This document shows, in pieces, positions 33,471 to 45,574 of a stretch of DNA of 64,000 bases. The stretch is taken from NCBI GenBank assembly GCA_030710605.1, contig CP092863.1, forward strand, positions 57,068,507 through 57,132,506, read 5' to 3'. This DNA is from Cordylochernes scorpioides (Eukaryota > Arthropoda > Arachnida > Pseudoscorpiones > Chernetidae). The notes beneath the pieces are model-generated. The model was given only the letters and a program-made list of their open reading frames with translations, had not been told where the DNA came from and made no database searches. The translations under genes and the position numbers were made by a program. How positions within the stretch are numbered: the stretch's first letter is position 1; every line of letters begins with the position of its first letter.

Positions 33471-34525
33471 AAGGAAACAGTTATAGCGTCATAGTGAAAA
33501 AGCTAAAAGCAGAAGGACTAGATGTTGGCAAAGCTACAATATGTAGGGTAGTAAATGGCATCGGAAAGAAAAGGGAAGCTGAATCCAATGGGCAAAAATT
33601 TCAAGTCGATCGACCACGTCCGGTGCGGACCCCCGCCACGGTTTCCAAGGTAAAGCGGCTAGCAACTACTGAAAATCCACCATCTCAGCGCCAACTTTCC
33701 AGAATGTGTGGAACATCGCTAAAAACGATAAATAACATCATTCACAAAGATTTGGAACTGGACACCCGACGAAAAGGCAAGGTTCACAAGCTCACCCCTT
33801 TCCACATGAAAAACCGTGCAACGAATGCCCGGAAGCTCTACGAGGAACACCTGACCGGTTCCAGATCGGAATATACTGCAACATTGGACGAAGCATGGAT
33901 GTATGTGACGTATTGCAATGGAATCCGGAAGATCTGTTACATCAAAAGAGGCAATCAGGTCCCGGATAATTGGGTTCACCAATGCTCCGAAACTTTCCCT
34001 AAAGGTTTCATGGTTGTCGGGGTAATGACTGGCCGTGGAGTCCTTCCGCTCATAAAGGTTCCATCGAAGGTGAAGGTGAACTCAGAATTCTATATAGAAT
34101 GCGTTCTGAAACCTGTCATCGAACAACTGAAGGACCTTTACCCAGGGGAAATGGACAAAGTGTTCCTTCATCACGACAAAGCCTCTTCCCATACCTCCAA
34201 CAAAACCCAACAGTTCCTACAAGAAATGAAGGACACCCTAGGCCTAAATTTTATCAGGAACTCGGACATTCCAGTGAAGTCTCCCGACGCCAGCCCACTG
34301 GATTTTTACGGGTTCGGTATGTTGAAACAACGGCTCTTCAACCGACGTCCCAAAACTGAGGCCGGACTTTGGAAAGCCGCACAAGAGGAGTGGTCGAATG
34401 TTTCGCTCTCCAAAGTCAAGGAAGTGTTCGCAGCTTGGAAAGTCCGATGCAGGGAGATAGCCAAGAAGAAGGGGAAGCACATAGAACACATGAAAAAAAT
34501 TCACGTTCGAAAAATAAAGTTCTAA
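33455..34525 (+). CDS. DD41D mariner transposase, 5'-truncated but open
   Basis: A frame of 356 codons with no stop or frameshift. The listed start is only the opening of the frame (a GTG codon inside the left arm); the first in-frame ATG is at residue 84, so the native start is missing. Residues 8-36 and 77-100 look like the two helix-turn-helix motifs (SYSVIVKKLKAEGLDVGKAT; SQRQLSRMCGTSLKTI). Catalytic aspartates are D145 (TLDEAWMY), D241 (FLHHDKASSH) and D283 (SPDASPLDFYGF). Exactly 41 residues separate the last two, the spacing of the DD41D (rosa-type) mariners instead of DD34D. The C-terminal ~52 residues are encoded within the right arm. The enzyme would bind the TIRs and insert at TA. 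Catalytic parts look intact, expression does not. Confidence 0.88.
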   Translation: MRLSKEGNSYSVIVKKLKAEGLDVGKATICRVVNGIGKKREAESNGQKFQVDRPRPVRTPATVSKVKRLATTENPPSQRQLSRMCGTSLKTINNIIHKDLELDTRRKGKVHKLTPFHMKNRATNARKLYEEHLTGSRSEYTATLDEAWMYVTYCNGIRKICYIKRGNQVPDNWVHQCSETFPKGFMVVGVMTGRGVLPLIKVPSKVKVNSEFYIECVLKPVIEQLKDLYPGEMDKVFLHHDKASSHTSNKTQQFLQEMKDTLGLNFIRNSDIPVKSPDASPLDFYGFGMLKQRLFNRRPKTEAGLWKAAQEEWSNVSLSKVKEVFAAWKVRCREIAKKKGKHIEHMKKIHVRKIKF

Positions 34526-34567
34526 CGGACGTTTGAAATCGTTTCATTTGAAAGGAAACACCCTCTG
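34367..34567. repeat. Right inverted arm of the DD41D element
   Basis: Original 3' end of the element: the last ~52 transposase codons, stop at 34523-34525, 3' UTR and terminal inverted repeat ending CACCCTCTG before TA. Confidence 0.9.
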
Positions 34568-34569
34568 TA

Positions 34570-36770
34570 TAACTATCACATATATATATAGTAAATATGT
34601 ATAACTATTACATATATATAGTTTATATATGTAAAAGTTTTCAACGACTTTAATTTACACTTTTCTAAGGGCACATAAAGAAAGTTTATTCTGCCACCCT
34701 AATAAGGTTAGTCTTGAAAAAGGCTCGGGGGGAAAGCTAAAAATCAAATTTCATTAGAATATCTTGATGCAATGGCCATCTCGAACGTCAAAATGCCAAA
34801 TTAAAATAGTCCAAAGTCCAGTATGAACATAAAAGGAAATAGTAGTGTGGAGAGATATCCGCGTCACGCGAAGGCCTCGACTCTATGACTTCTTAAAACT
34901 TGCATGAGCTGGATTAATGGAGAACTGGGGGAGTCCTTGGAATAAAATCCATGTCACGTCCGTCCTGGTCGCCCGCCGCCTTACTGTGGTTTGTAGCCTT
35001 GGATTATTTATAATGGTGGGAAAACCATGGTTCTAACTGATGAAAAGTTGTAGTGCCACATATAGGAATAAATATTTATATGGTAAATCCTATTTATAAA
35101 TTCATTTTAACATTCATCATTTATCCAAATAACGCAAAAGAATTATAATGCTTCTTTTGATAATGTTAATGGCTCTATTATTTTATACACAGACAAATTG
35201 TATTATTTATTCGAAGAACTTTCATGGAATCTATTTAGTTTAGAAATATATTCGAATATTTAGCTGAAGGAGAATCCGAATTTTAAATGAAAACGTAAAA
35301 AGGTTTAGCGCTGATTACAATTTTGATTCCATATATTCTGTTACATTTGTAGATGAAGAAATCGGAACACTATGTTATTGACTACAGTCAATGAGCAGGA
35401 AGAAAACCTAAAATATTCACGTGTATCCTCGGCCACTGCAGATGTAAATTATAGTGATATATAATGTTTTTGAAAATTCAGTCGTGAGGATATTAGTCTA
35501 TAAAAAAAGGTATCCTCTTTATTCAAAATAACGCAGAATTATACGCCATCTATCGGCCGTTTATGCAAACTAGCGAAATAAGGTTGTAGTCAAAGATATA
35601 ACACCAAATATAATTGGCCCTAGCCACTATCTGTCAGCGAAATATCCGTTTGACAGATTCTCAGGTTCCCTCGTGGATATAAGGAAATTCACCCTGAACT
35701 AACCAAGCGCACTTGCATTTGTTAGAACTGGATATTTGGCTACTCACCGACCATAGATGATAGTTTTCAGAGGCAATTTCTATATGACGCATAGTGTATG
35801 CGTCTATTTCAACCGTAAATTATTTTACATGTGAAAATATGTACCATCATTTACCTGAGGCTTCCAATGACAAGAAGTACTCTTCCGTTCAAGGCATGTT
35901 AAGGGAGATCATTCTTGATTCATATCAATTATATTGACACGAAATATTTCTAGCTTATATATTACTAAATATTATTGATTGATAGAAGACAGACAAATCA
36001 AATATATGTCGACGGCAGTTGATAGAATATTTTAGTATATAGAAGAGGAAATAATATAAATAAAATATATATGGTCACCTTTGAATAGAGAGTAAAATTC
36101 AATGTACTATATTATAATTAATTAAGAATTATTCTTCATCAAAAATTTATTTTATTATTCAACAAAATAAAAAGAGTGAGAAAATATAAATTATAATTAT
36201 TCTATATAAAAATAGGCAGTAATATTCTATCTTCTAAATATACTTGAGAATTATTTATGGTTATGTTTTAAAACTAGAAATTACAGAAATTGCTTAAAAA
36301 TCGTTTTCCGACAACGATTATATATATTACAAAATGTAAAATATAAAAATGTGTATTTTGTTAACCTTTCAAAGATTCGTAATTACTACCAAAAAATTGG
36401 AAACAGACAAAGAATATTAGCAACTACAATTGAACCATTAAAAACGCTAAGTGATGCAGATTATTTTTTAGAAAACGCAAATAGAATGGGATTAATAGGA
36501 AAACAGAGCATAAATAATGTATTTTTATTATATATATTTTATAGATATCAGAAACATTTATATATATAAATTTTCAGGGATAAAAATTTAAAAAATATTA
36601 TTTTAGAATTCATTATGAATATATTTCATTGTTCATTGAATTTGTTTTATCAAGGTTTTCATCAAGAAGAAACCATTGTTGAATCTAATACCTATTAATA
36701 TTCATATTTAATATAAAAGAGATAGTATAGAGATAATAATATATTAGAAACATATAATAGAAACTGTCTA
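34570..36770. other. Intergenic sequence, no supportable gene
   Basis: A moderately GC-rich stretch at 34660-34990 and another at 35560-35760 have no long open frame that I can identify. The frame 36351-36569 is AT-rich and unrecognised. Confidence 0.5.
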
Positions 36771-36785
36771 TATTGATGACAAACT

Positions 36786-37085
36786 ATGCGCTATATATTT
36801 CCCTTTTCTGCAATGGGGCAGATTCAGGTCTTGAACAAAGTTATACTATCTCCTCTATCAATTTGGAACTTCCACAAGGACACAGTTTCGAGCTATGGGT
36901 CTCGTTTATCCAAGGCGGTATTAATGTCAACAGATCTGGTCAAAAATATTCTGCTGGACCGAAACAAATCTGATTGAGGCCTACATAAATGGAAATCCTG
37001 CTTTTACATTGATCATTTGAGCCAATTTTACAGAGAAAGTGTTTCTGAATCGTTTCTTCCAATATTCGGAGATTGCTCTCTTTCA
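36786..37085 (+). pseudogene. Degraded coding relic of unknown origin
   Basis: One plus-strand frame runs from 36786 with protein-like composition (QVLNKVILSPLSIWNFHKD, MSTDLVKNILLDRNKSD), meets a TGA at 36975-36977, and continues in the same frame with equally protein-like sequence (LHKWKSCFYIDHLSQFYRE) to a stop near 37084. A second frame over 36773-36973 is also open. I cannot assign it; an old retroelement or a degraded host exon are both possible. Confidence 0.3.
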
Positions 37086-37159
37086 TAATATAGAAAATGG
37101 TCCATCATATTTCTCTATTTCCTTCGAAGATGCAACTTCAGCGTGATTGAAACCAAGTT

Positions 37160-38185
37160 ATATTTATTCATATCATTATATTTGGTTTTTCATTCAACTC
37201 ATTTGAGTTCTTTTCATTCTTCTCTAGAACCTTGAATAATTACAGTGAGTAATAATTGATAAAAAATTAAACTATGATACCAGCCAATGATTCGACGATA
37301 TTTCCTGCAATTTGATCTTCTAATGACCTGATATTAAATTGCGCAATATTTAATTCTTCGGTAGCCTTTAACTATGCCGCCAATTCATTCAAATATGCCA
37401 TACAGAAGAATTGAATCATTAAAATATATTTTATGCGTAATATTTCATCTTGGAATTTTCTAGAACATTTTCGCAAATTTTATTCTTCCGATTAATTTGT
37501 TAGAAATTAGTAAAGCTTAAATATATTTTTAATCGATCATATCAAAATGTGTGTGACCATTAAAAAAATGGTATTAATATTTGCAACAATGGATCTATAT
37601 TTCTTGGTAAATTATTTTATTTTATTTTTATAATTTATATTCAAAAAAAAAATATATATATATGATATATAACGAATATCCTCAAATTCAAATATACATT
37701 TTAATTTTCGAAATTTTTGAGATTGAAGATCGAACATCAAAAGCAAGTATAGAGTTAAGTGTTTCTTTTCATGTTTGAAAATAAACTCATTATTGATTCA
37801 ATTCATCAAATAACTTAAAATGTGTAATCGATATCAATATGCTTCTGTTTATAATTTTTAAAATTTTCAAAAATAATGCACCTTTTATGAATTAAACTTC
37901 TTTTACAAGAAAAATTAAATGATAAAATAATGCACAAATTTGAACGTTTTATAACATCAAAACTGGAAAAAGGATTGAGATCAAAAGAAACTGTCAAAAT
38001 TCAAAAAGTGATAAATGGAAGCCACAGCTCCAGCAGAGAGCAGCAAGGTATGTTGCCCCTTCTTTATATTATATTTGCTAAAATATTTCAAGATATCGGT
38101 TGGACAGCAGTGCATGAAGACAACTGATATTCAGATGGCCTTAGAAATAATATTTTTCCATTAGGCGAGTGATTCTTAGAAAATT
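37160..38185. other. AT-rich sequence with one possible exon-like frame
   Basis: The frame 37930-38046 (HKFERFITSKLEKGLRSKET...HSSSREQQ) is basic and ends at AAG/GTATGT, a plausible donor, but its upstream edge has no clear acceptor. The rest is AT-rich. Confidence 0.3.
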
Positions 38186-38187
38186 TG

Positions 38188-38480
38188 GAGTTGATCACAA
38201 AACTAAATCTAAATCATATTTAGCTGTCGCATTTATATTTACGGGAACTGCCCAAGAAGTACGTAGGGAAATAAGTTTAGATGGTTCAAATTCGAATAAA
38301 TTTCGAATTTCGACCTCGAGACAAATGACAAGTTCGTAAATGTCGAACTTCGCTTTCAACAGCTAGACAGCTTCTATGATGAGCTAAAAATAAATCTTAA
38401 GTGTCTGTTTGTCCGACGCAGGCAAATTATGAAGATTTAATGGATAACTTGTGTAGAAATCAAAGCCTAACTTCTCCTAA
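38188..38480 (+). pseudogene. Probable retroelement gag relic
   Basis: The plus-strand frame from 38194 reads VDHKTKSKSYLAVAFIFTGT then AQEV, matching the pattern of arthropod LTR-retroelement gag (KYLAVALxGTAQEVL). After a frameshift, VNVELRF and LDSFYDELK (near 38336-38395) resemble the next gag block (ALExRFG...LxxFYxxEL). No LTR, protease or RT is seen nearby. Assignment rests on motif memory. Confidence 0.45.
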
Positions 38481-38489
38481 CGATGATAA

Positions 38490-39970
38490 TAACTGGGAAC
38501 TATATGGTCTCAAATAGATGTTCGGAATTTGCCTAAATTCTTGTTGTGGGTTTGTCACTCACTCTATTCCTCTAGTTTACGGGATCCATCAATAGGTAGG
38601 CTTAGTTTTAGCGCTTATATTGCCCTCCTCCCCCATCCGCCCCACGATTTTATATTCAATCCTTTTATATATAACTTTATTGATCGACTCAACCTCTGAG
38701 ATAAAATAAACTATGCGAATATTGGCGAATGGCATTGATTGATAGATTCAGGAAACGTGATATCAAAATGTCTTTCAGAGTGCTAAAATACCTTCCACAA
38801 AAATATATGTAAACTGATTAAAACGTATAATATAATATACAATATATATACGTATAATAAACATACAATATTATAAGTTTTAATCAGTATATATAGATTA
38901 AATATTCACTATAAAACAATATATATCACTAAGCTTTTGGAAATTGAACAATTACCGAAAAGAAATAATAATTATATGCAGGTATATATACTTCTCTGGT
39001 AAATTTCGGAAGGGATAGTATGAGGAGAGAGTGGCAACACATTAACCGGGGACTTCCTTTTAGCCAGTTATTGTATATTTCCGTCAGTGAATTTGAAATA
39101 GAATAGAATATACTGTAGATAGATACACGACCATTATTTTATGTAATAAATGATTATTCGGATTGCTGCTATGCACCACAAGGTAAATAGTCCAGCTCCA
39201 AACAAATGAGTATTTCATATGTAACCTTATATTGCCACAAGCCTTAGATTAGATTACTAAATGTAAAAAAAAATAAATCCCAGCAATGTATATTAAATAA
39301 TAAGCACTATCACATAGATGACTATAGAAAACAAACATAAGAGAGATACGATTTTTAATTGATATTGATTATTTCTTCTTTTTCTTCATTTCAATCATTT
39401 GATATCAATCCCAATTATTTAGGAAATGCCGTGTGATATTTCCCTCATAGACTTTTTACTAAGAATATGATCAATGATTATTTTATTGGATTATTTTTAA
39501 ATTTCTGAATATCACCTGTTGATAAAAAGTATTTAATCTTTTACAGAGAATAAATATTTCGAAAAGATAGTTATATAATTTTTATCAGTACCATTATGGA
39601 AATTTTAGTGTCGTGAATTTGTGAAACTAATCTATCACAATATATTTTAAATTTTCAAAATCTTCAGACGATACAATCATTTTTAGGTCAGGAGAGGTGT
39701 AGATATTTCACAATATATAACAGAAGCAATTAGTTATAAACGATTAAATCTTAGTAGTTGTGTTTCCAAAATCTATCAATTGGAATCTTAATTATTTAAG
39801 ATACTTTCAATTCTACTATATATAACAAACTTATTTTGTGCGAAATATATTTCTTTATTTCAAAATCTTTATACTAAAATGAATCAGAAATGCATAGGAA
39901 ATATTTCTAAAGATTAATTATTGAAGTGAAATATTCACCAAAATTTCCTTATACTGATATTTTTAGGTAG
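38490..39970. other. AT-rich sequence with one palindrome
   Basis: An imperfect palindrome at about 38814-38892 (ACTGATTAAAACGTATAAT... ATTATAAGTTTTAATCAGT) may be a small MITE. Nothing else was recognised. Confidence 0.5.
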
Positions 39971-39971
39971 T

Positions 39972-40526
39972 AAAAAGGCATATATTGGAGTGAATAGAAA
40001 ATTTAAATGCCAATATTTCGGGTTGCTTAACGCCAATCTTTATCAAGGCAATACATTTTTTTATAAACAAATTAAAACAAAGGACGCTGAGTTTGTATAT
40101 TATACAAATTGGCATATTTGGCAAATACATATTGTTGCATCATGATTAATGCGCAAATTTTAAAAATTATTTATAATATTATTTTCCAAATATTTCGATT
40201 CTAAATTTTATATTTATTTATTTTTAAAAAACAGAATATTATTATGAAATAATATGTATTATAAAATAATTTATATTTTGATACACTGAATACCCAACCT
40301 GCATTAAAATTTATGTGATAAATAAAGAGATGTTCTAGGTGTTACCTAAAAATATAGTTGTCCTATTATTGCCAAGTTTAACCTTGTATGATGGTTGAGA
40401 CACGTTCTGGAAAGATGCAAGACGCGTCTGAGGAGAGAATCAAGACTGCAGAATCTGCCAAACCGCAGCCTGGTGAAACAATATTTTGCAAATAAATATT
40501 TTATTCAATTCAATATATGCCTTTTT
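39972..40526. mobile_element. Family-B palindromic MITE, long version
   Basis: Ends are AAAAAGGCATATATTGGA (left) and TCAATATATGCCTTTTT (right), inverted. Internally it has GCCAATATTTCGGGTTGCTT, AACGCCAATCTTTATCAAGG and GACGCTGAGTTTGTATA, blocks shared with 49661-49854 and 59043-59181. About 555 bp, with no open frame of note. It is followed by the family's outer motif GATTGCTCTATTTT. Confidence 0.65.
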
Positions 40527-40529
40527 CAA

Positions 40530-41189
40530 CTAATGATTGCTCTATTTTAAGAACTGATATTTTAAAGGGCGAAATAGATAGCAGGTAAAATATATCTGAA
40601 AATAACCACTATAGCAAAAAGAATTATTGAGGTAAGATGTTCCAATAATCTCCATCATAGCATCAGTAACAACGGACACTAATTACTGACAATTTATTTG
40701 ATTTATAGCCATCTCACGATCTCTTTAATTTGATAAGTTACTTTGGCAAACTTGGAAAAACTTTCTTCGGTTCCTCCTATTGATTGTCTTTCAACCAATT
40801 GAAACTTTTATCTGCCTGGAGAAGTATGAAAATCTGTTTTAATATTCAGATTTTATAAAAAAAAACTAGTAAAGATAAAATAATAATATATAACGCACTA
40901 TTTCTTCAAAACACAACTTTCTATATTCTTATTGCGCATGGAAATTATTGGAAGGTTCTACAGTGGTGAAGCTTCACAGCTCTTCGGCCATTTTATTTCT
41001 TCATCTGATATTGTACTTGGATCTACCACATGTACCTTAACCACATATACTTAAAATAAATTCTTGGTTGAATAACCCAAGTAAATATTTACATAGGAAT
41101 TGAGAACATAAGAAACTTATATTAGTATGTGCGTCGAACAATGTTCTTCGAAAAATATTCTACAAAAGACCAGTTAAGCATACAATTAA
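40530..41189. other. AT-rich sequence, nothing recognised
   Basis: No gene, tRNA box or repeat pair identified. Confidence 0.55.
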
Positions 41190-41300
41190 ATTCGAAACTA
41201 TTATATACGCATATGATTCTTTTAAAAATTAAACAATTGCCCTCCCATTAATTGTTTAATTTTAAAAAGAATCATACGCGTCTATAATAGTTACCAATTC
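41190..41300. mobile_element. Hairpin MITE, family A, copy 2
   Basis: Shorter version of the element at 30197: arms AACTATTATATACGCATATG... and ...ATACGCGTCTATAATAGTT around AATTGCCCTCCCATTAATT. It is followed by GACAGATGGCGCTCTATTGC and ATCATA, a block partly repeated after copy 3. Confidence 0.65.
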
Positions 41301-41309
41301 TCATGACAG

Positions 41310-44300
41310 ATGGCGCTCTATTGCATCATAAAATTGAATGTAAGTAATAGAAATACCCGATAAACATGTATAAAGGTAACTTTTATAAAGATATTTAAAT
41401 ATATATTTCTCTTTCACCTCAAAGTTTATGTCCAATTCCTGTTATTTATTTATTAAAAAGAAATCTCTTTAAATGCCGAATATAGAAACATAGTAACCCA
41501 ACATAACAATAAACAAATCTGAATGTTTAAATAACGCTTATTAATATAGTTAAGAAAACAAAATTCTATAAGCACACATTATTTTAATATAAACGAATAC
41601 AATACGAGTTGGGGTTTCGGAGGGTCTCCTTAATCTGAGACAAAGAAAGAGTGTTAGGTCTTGTTTCTTAGCTTCTGAATAGAGAGACTCCTCGGAAATC
41701 TCAGTTTGCATTGTGCTCGTTTGCAATAAAATAATTGGCGCTCCCTTTTAAATGTTCTTATCACAATATCTGAACGATATAGTGAATAAAACATCCACTG
41801 GAAGGGTTCACCACTGATAAGACAAGCCCTTTAATATTTTTCATTGTGGAAAGGAAATTATTATTTTACATTTAATTACATTTTATATGATGTTCTGACC
41901 ATTATATTTATAGTAGTCCCAAAGGTTTTTGTTATATTAAAACCTTCTCTAAGAATTCGATTTTAAAGCCAATACTCGCCCAAATATAATAAATAGTATT
42001 TTCAGGACTCAGGGCTGTGAGCAAAAAACAATGTATTACAGAGGAGTAGGAGAGTTGCAGCCATTGGTCAGCTCATAAAATTAGACCAAATTAGACATTT
42101 GGTGATAGGAAGGTATATTGTACTATTATGTGGAAGTAAAGAAATGTATAATTTATTGTCATATAGACAATAATTATTATCCATATAGTATATCAAGATG
42201 GATGATTAACGCTCAAATAAACTACATTTATGAGCATTTTACTACTTATAACATTCATTTAATGAGAAATAATATTTTGCTACAGAAAAACAATATTTCA
42301 GAAATTTATTTGTATTTTCTTTTTTTAAATGAAATATATTTATATGTATGAAATCAATTTACAGTTACGCGAGCTTAAAGTGTGTATTTAAAATTTAAAT
42401 ATCAATAATGAATAGAAATTTGATTTAAAAAAAATATTAATACATGTTTTTTTAAACAATAATATAATTGAATTTTGTTCACTGCTATTAAGGAAAAATA
42501 ATTTATGGTAATTTTTGTAGTATATTTTTTGTGGAGAATCAATTTATAGATTTACAAATTTAGTTGTAATGATATTGATGTACTAAGAAATGTTTATGTA
42601 CCCCAGGCATATATTTATAAAGGTTCCCTAAAAGGTGGGAAAATAAATATTTAATAAAAATCTATATACAATCCTTTTATGTGGATCCAGTGGATGAAAA
42701 AATATATGTTTAATTATAAACTAATATTTTACCCTTAGCGTACTAAAGATAGATTTAAGAATATATATTTCTATCTAAAATTACAAAAATGTATTTTGTA
42801 TAAATTATTTGAAACTTGATAATTTCAAGTATTTATGAAATAAATGATAATATAGTTCATTTAAAACATGTGACATAATATATTTGAGAGAAAGCTATTA
42901 TAGTACGACATATTCACCAAATTAAAATGAATTAAATATGTAAATATAAAATATCTCACACTTCATATGTGCAATGTGTTTTGAATTTAATAGTGGGTGT
43001 AATTACTATCAAACAAAAGTGAATCAACACACACGTTATCAAAATATTTAATAAATATTTCTATATCTTCCACAAGATACTTATTTATTTTCGACTGAAT
43101 CTACTAGTTTTCCACAGCCTATTTGAGATTTATTTAAGATATCCCTTTTCTATAGACCATTTGAACTTATATTCATTTGAATTAAGGCTAATAACTAGAA
43201 ATTGTCAGAATATCTACATATCCAAAAAAGGCCTATGAAAGAGATATTGACTCAAAAAAATTTTCTATATACTTAGTTTTTTAACATCATTAGGGGCACA
43301 AAATACTGGCCTCAAAACGAAATTTCTTTGAAATACCGATATATTCAGAATTTTAATTGGATTCTTAGATAAAATTCAAAAATATATTTTAATATTTCAG
43401 ATAAAATTAGTAAAATAAATATTTTTATATATCAAAGTGATGAATACATTTAATTCAATATTGTAAAAATTTACCATTGATTTATAGGAATATAATGAAT
43501 ATCATTATAATCCTCATTATAAAAATTATTTTTTTCTCAAAATAAAGAGGTAGGTTGTGTTAATGGAGATAAAATAAATGCGAAAAATGGTGATTTAGTA
43601 GAATTGTAAATAATGCTTACCTCAACATTTTATTATAATTATAAATTTATGATAATGTCCTATGATATCATTCCTAGTTCCTGGCTCCAGAGGAAAAGAC
43701 CAAAATTGGTAGTATCCTATGTCCATCTACGTAACCAGTGGAAACCCTACTGACTATTATCTGATTCATTAGGCGATGAATGTATCATTTCTATATGGAA
43801 ATAGCGCTAGAAAGTAATAATATGATGTCTAGAAAACACGCAATATAATTATATCTTCCCATCAAAATTATGCATTACTAAATACCTATATCATAATTGA
43901 TACTTTGTTTCATTGTTTACCTTATATATTTTATTCTTGGACTCTTCAGGGGGATACTATATAAAACGGAATTCTCAATTATCGTTTTTCTTCTTATTGT
44001 TGTTGTTTTAAAGGTGAGGAAAGAGTATCTAAACAGAAAGGTCGAATTATAAAGGTGAATTGATTTGAATAATGAAATAATAATATGTAAACTTTTTTAT
44101 TCAATAACCAGTCACTATTATCATGAGTATTTAATACCAATGTTAATTTATTATCTGATATTATTATTTATTGATCCCTAAATTCCAATCAAGAGTTTGC
44201 CTTGAGTGTCCTCGTATATTAATTTTGGATTTCTAAAAACTATATATATATGGATTGCTCTATTTTCAAAATATATATATATATATCTGTTTAATTGAGT

Positions 44301-44965
44301 GCTCAACTAAACTTGATGCTAAACTATATTGTTTGAGAAATTATTTCATATTGATTGATTTTTTCGCAGGAATATTTCCGATTTAATTCATAAAGGCTGT
44401 TATTCCAACTTTATATTGGATAAGGTCCATGAGGTTCCAAATCGACCTTTCATGTATAAGAATTAAGCCAAGTTTACACTTGGTCAATAGTGTTAATAAT
44501 AAACTATTTGCGAAATTTCATTGAATACTATTTCCATTGTGGATTATTATAGATTATGGAGAAGTTCAATCATTAGTTAAAGGTTATGACTTCTACCAAA
44601 CGTCCACCAAATCCCCATTCTGCTAAATTGGGCGGAATTCAATTAGAGGAACCACCTTTACAATCTATTACAATGTAGGTTATTATTTATCCGTAAATAG
44701 ATTCTGGGGAATGGATAATTATTTTACAGTCGTATAGGTACGTCAAGGTGTTCGTTATATAAGCCATTCTCCATATAGTTGAGATAATGCAAAGTAAAAC
44801 ATACATTTTTTAATCGTTGCTTCGTGAATATTTCACAAAGAGAAGTAAAATGTAAATATTTCAAATATAGCTCAAGTTAAATTGTAGAATAACTATCTTG
44901 AAAATATTTTTAGGAATGAATACTCAAGTTATTTCGTTAAATTTCTAAATTTTGTATTTTCATTA
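41310..44965. other. Long AT-rich stretch with no supportable gene except one short frame
   Basis: Contains a family-B end fragment at 44247-44275 (TGGATTGCTCTATTTTCAAA) and the short open frame at 44586-44678. Frame 42118-42351 is AT-driven and unrecognised. Confidence 0.5.
44586..44678 (+). CDS. Candidate 30-residue open frame, unknown
   Basis: ATG to TAG with a hydrophilic, Pro-rich peptide (MTSTKRPPNPHSAKLGGIQL) and GC well above its surroundings. It looks like a first coding exon or a small pseudogene fragment. No signal sequence or known motif is present. Confidence 0.22.
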   Translation: MTSTKRPPNPHSAKLGGIQLEEPPLQSITM

Positions 44966-44970
44966 AAATA

Positions 44971-45139
44971 CATTTTGAAAATAGAGAAATCCATACTTAA
45001 TTCATTAGATCAAAAAAGGCATATATTGGATTTAATAAAATATTTATTTTGCCTATATAAAGGTTGGAGTTTGGCCAGCCGAAATATTGGCAAAATAAAT
45101 ATTTTATTAAATCCAATATATTCCTTTTTTGATCTAATT
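44971..45139. mobile_element. Family-B palindromic MITE, short version
   Basis: Arms TTAGATCAAAAAAGGCATAT ATTGGATTTAATAAAATATTTATTTTGCC and the inverted counterpart form a long hairpin, with a centre CTATATAAAGGTTGGAGTTTGGCCAGCCG. The outer left segment TTTTGAAAATAGAGAAATCC extends the family terminus. Confidence 0.7.
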
Positions 45140-45574
45140 AAAATACATATTTAAAAAGAAAACAATGAACAAATTATTAGTTTTAAAATGTATTTATCAA
45201 TATACAAAAATATGTATTTTAGAATTTCTAATTGAAAATATGAAAAGATAGGAATATTTTCACACGCACAACTCTTTGAAGTAAAACTAAATATATTTCA
45301 TTTTTCGTTTAGAAAACAGAGAAGAAAACTCGGTTTCGGTCAACAGGAAAAACAAAAATAAATAGACTTCATAACAATGGAATTAAGTAGATCGAAATAT
45401 AACCAAGAGTTAGATGGAGACTTCTTTATTTAAACATATATAGAATTATATATGGCTGAAATAGTATAATAAGGTAATAAAGTTATATATACATGCATTA
45501 GAGAGATTTATTAATAAAATATAATTAATATCGGTAATTTTTATACATCCAATGTATATGTATTTTATAAATAT
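45140..45574. other. AT-rich sequence, nothing recognised
   Basis: No gene or repeat pair found. Confidence 0.55.

Larger units (their letters stand above)
33270..34567 (+). mobile_element. DD41D mariner element with 201-bp inverted arms
   Basis: 1298 bp, flanked by TA (33268-33269, 34568-34569). The outer ends CGGAGGGTGTTTCCTTTCAA and, inverted, CAGAGGGTGTTTCCTTTCAA start arms of 201 bp that differ at essentially one base. The right arm contains the last ~52 codons of the transposase, so the left arm is an inverted copy of the transposase 3' end and not an ordinary short TIR. The true 5' end, with the start codon, has been replaced. Near-identity of the arms shows a recent event. Confidence 0.9.

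Noticed and set aside
33719-34504. Minus-strand frames across the DD41D element
   Set aside because: They are shadows of the transposase on the opposite strand.
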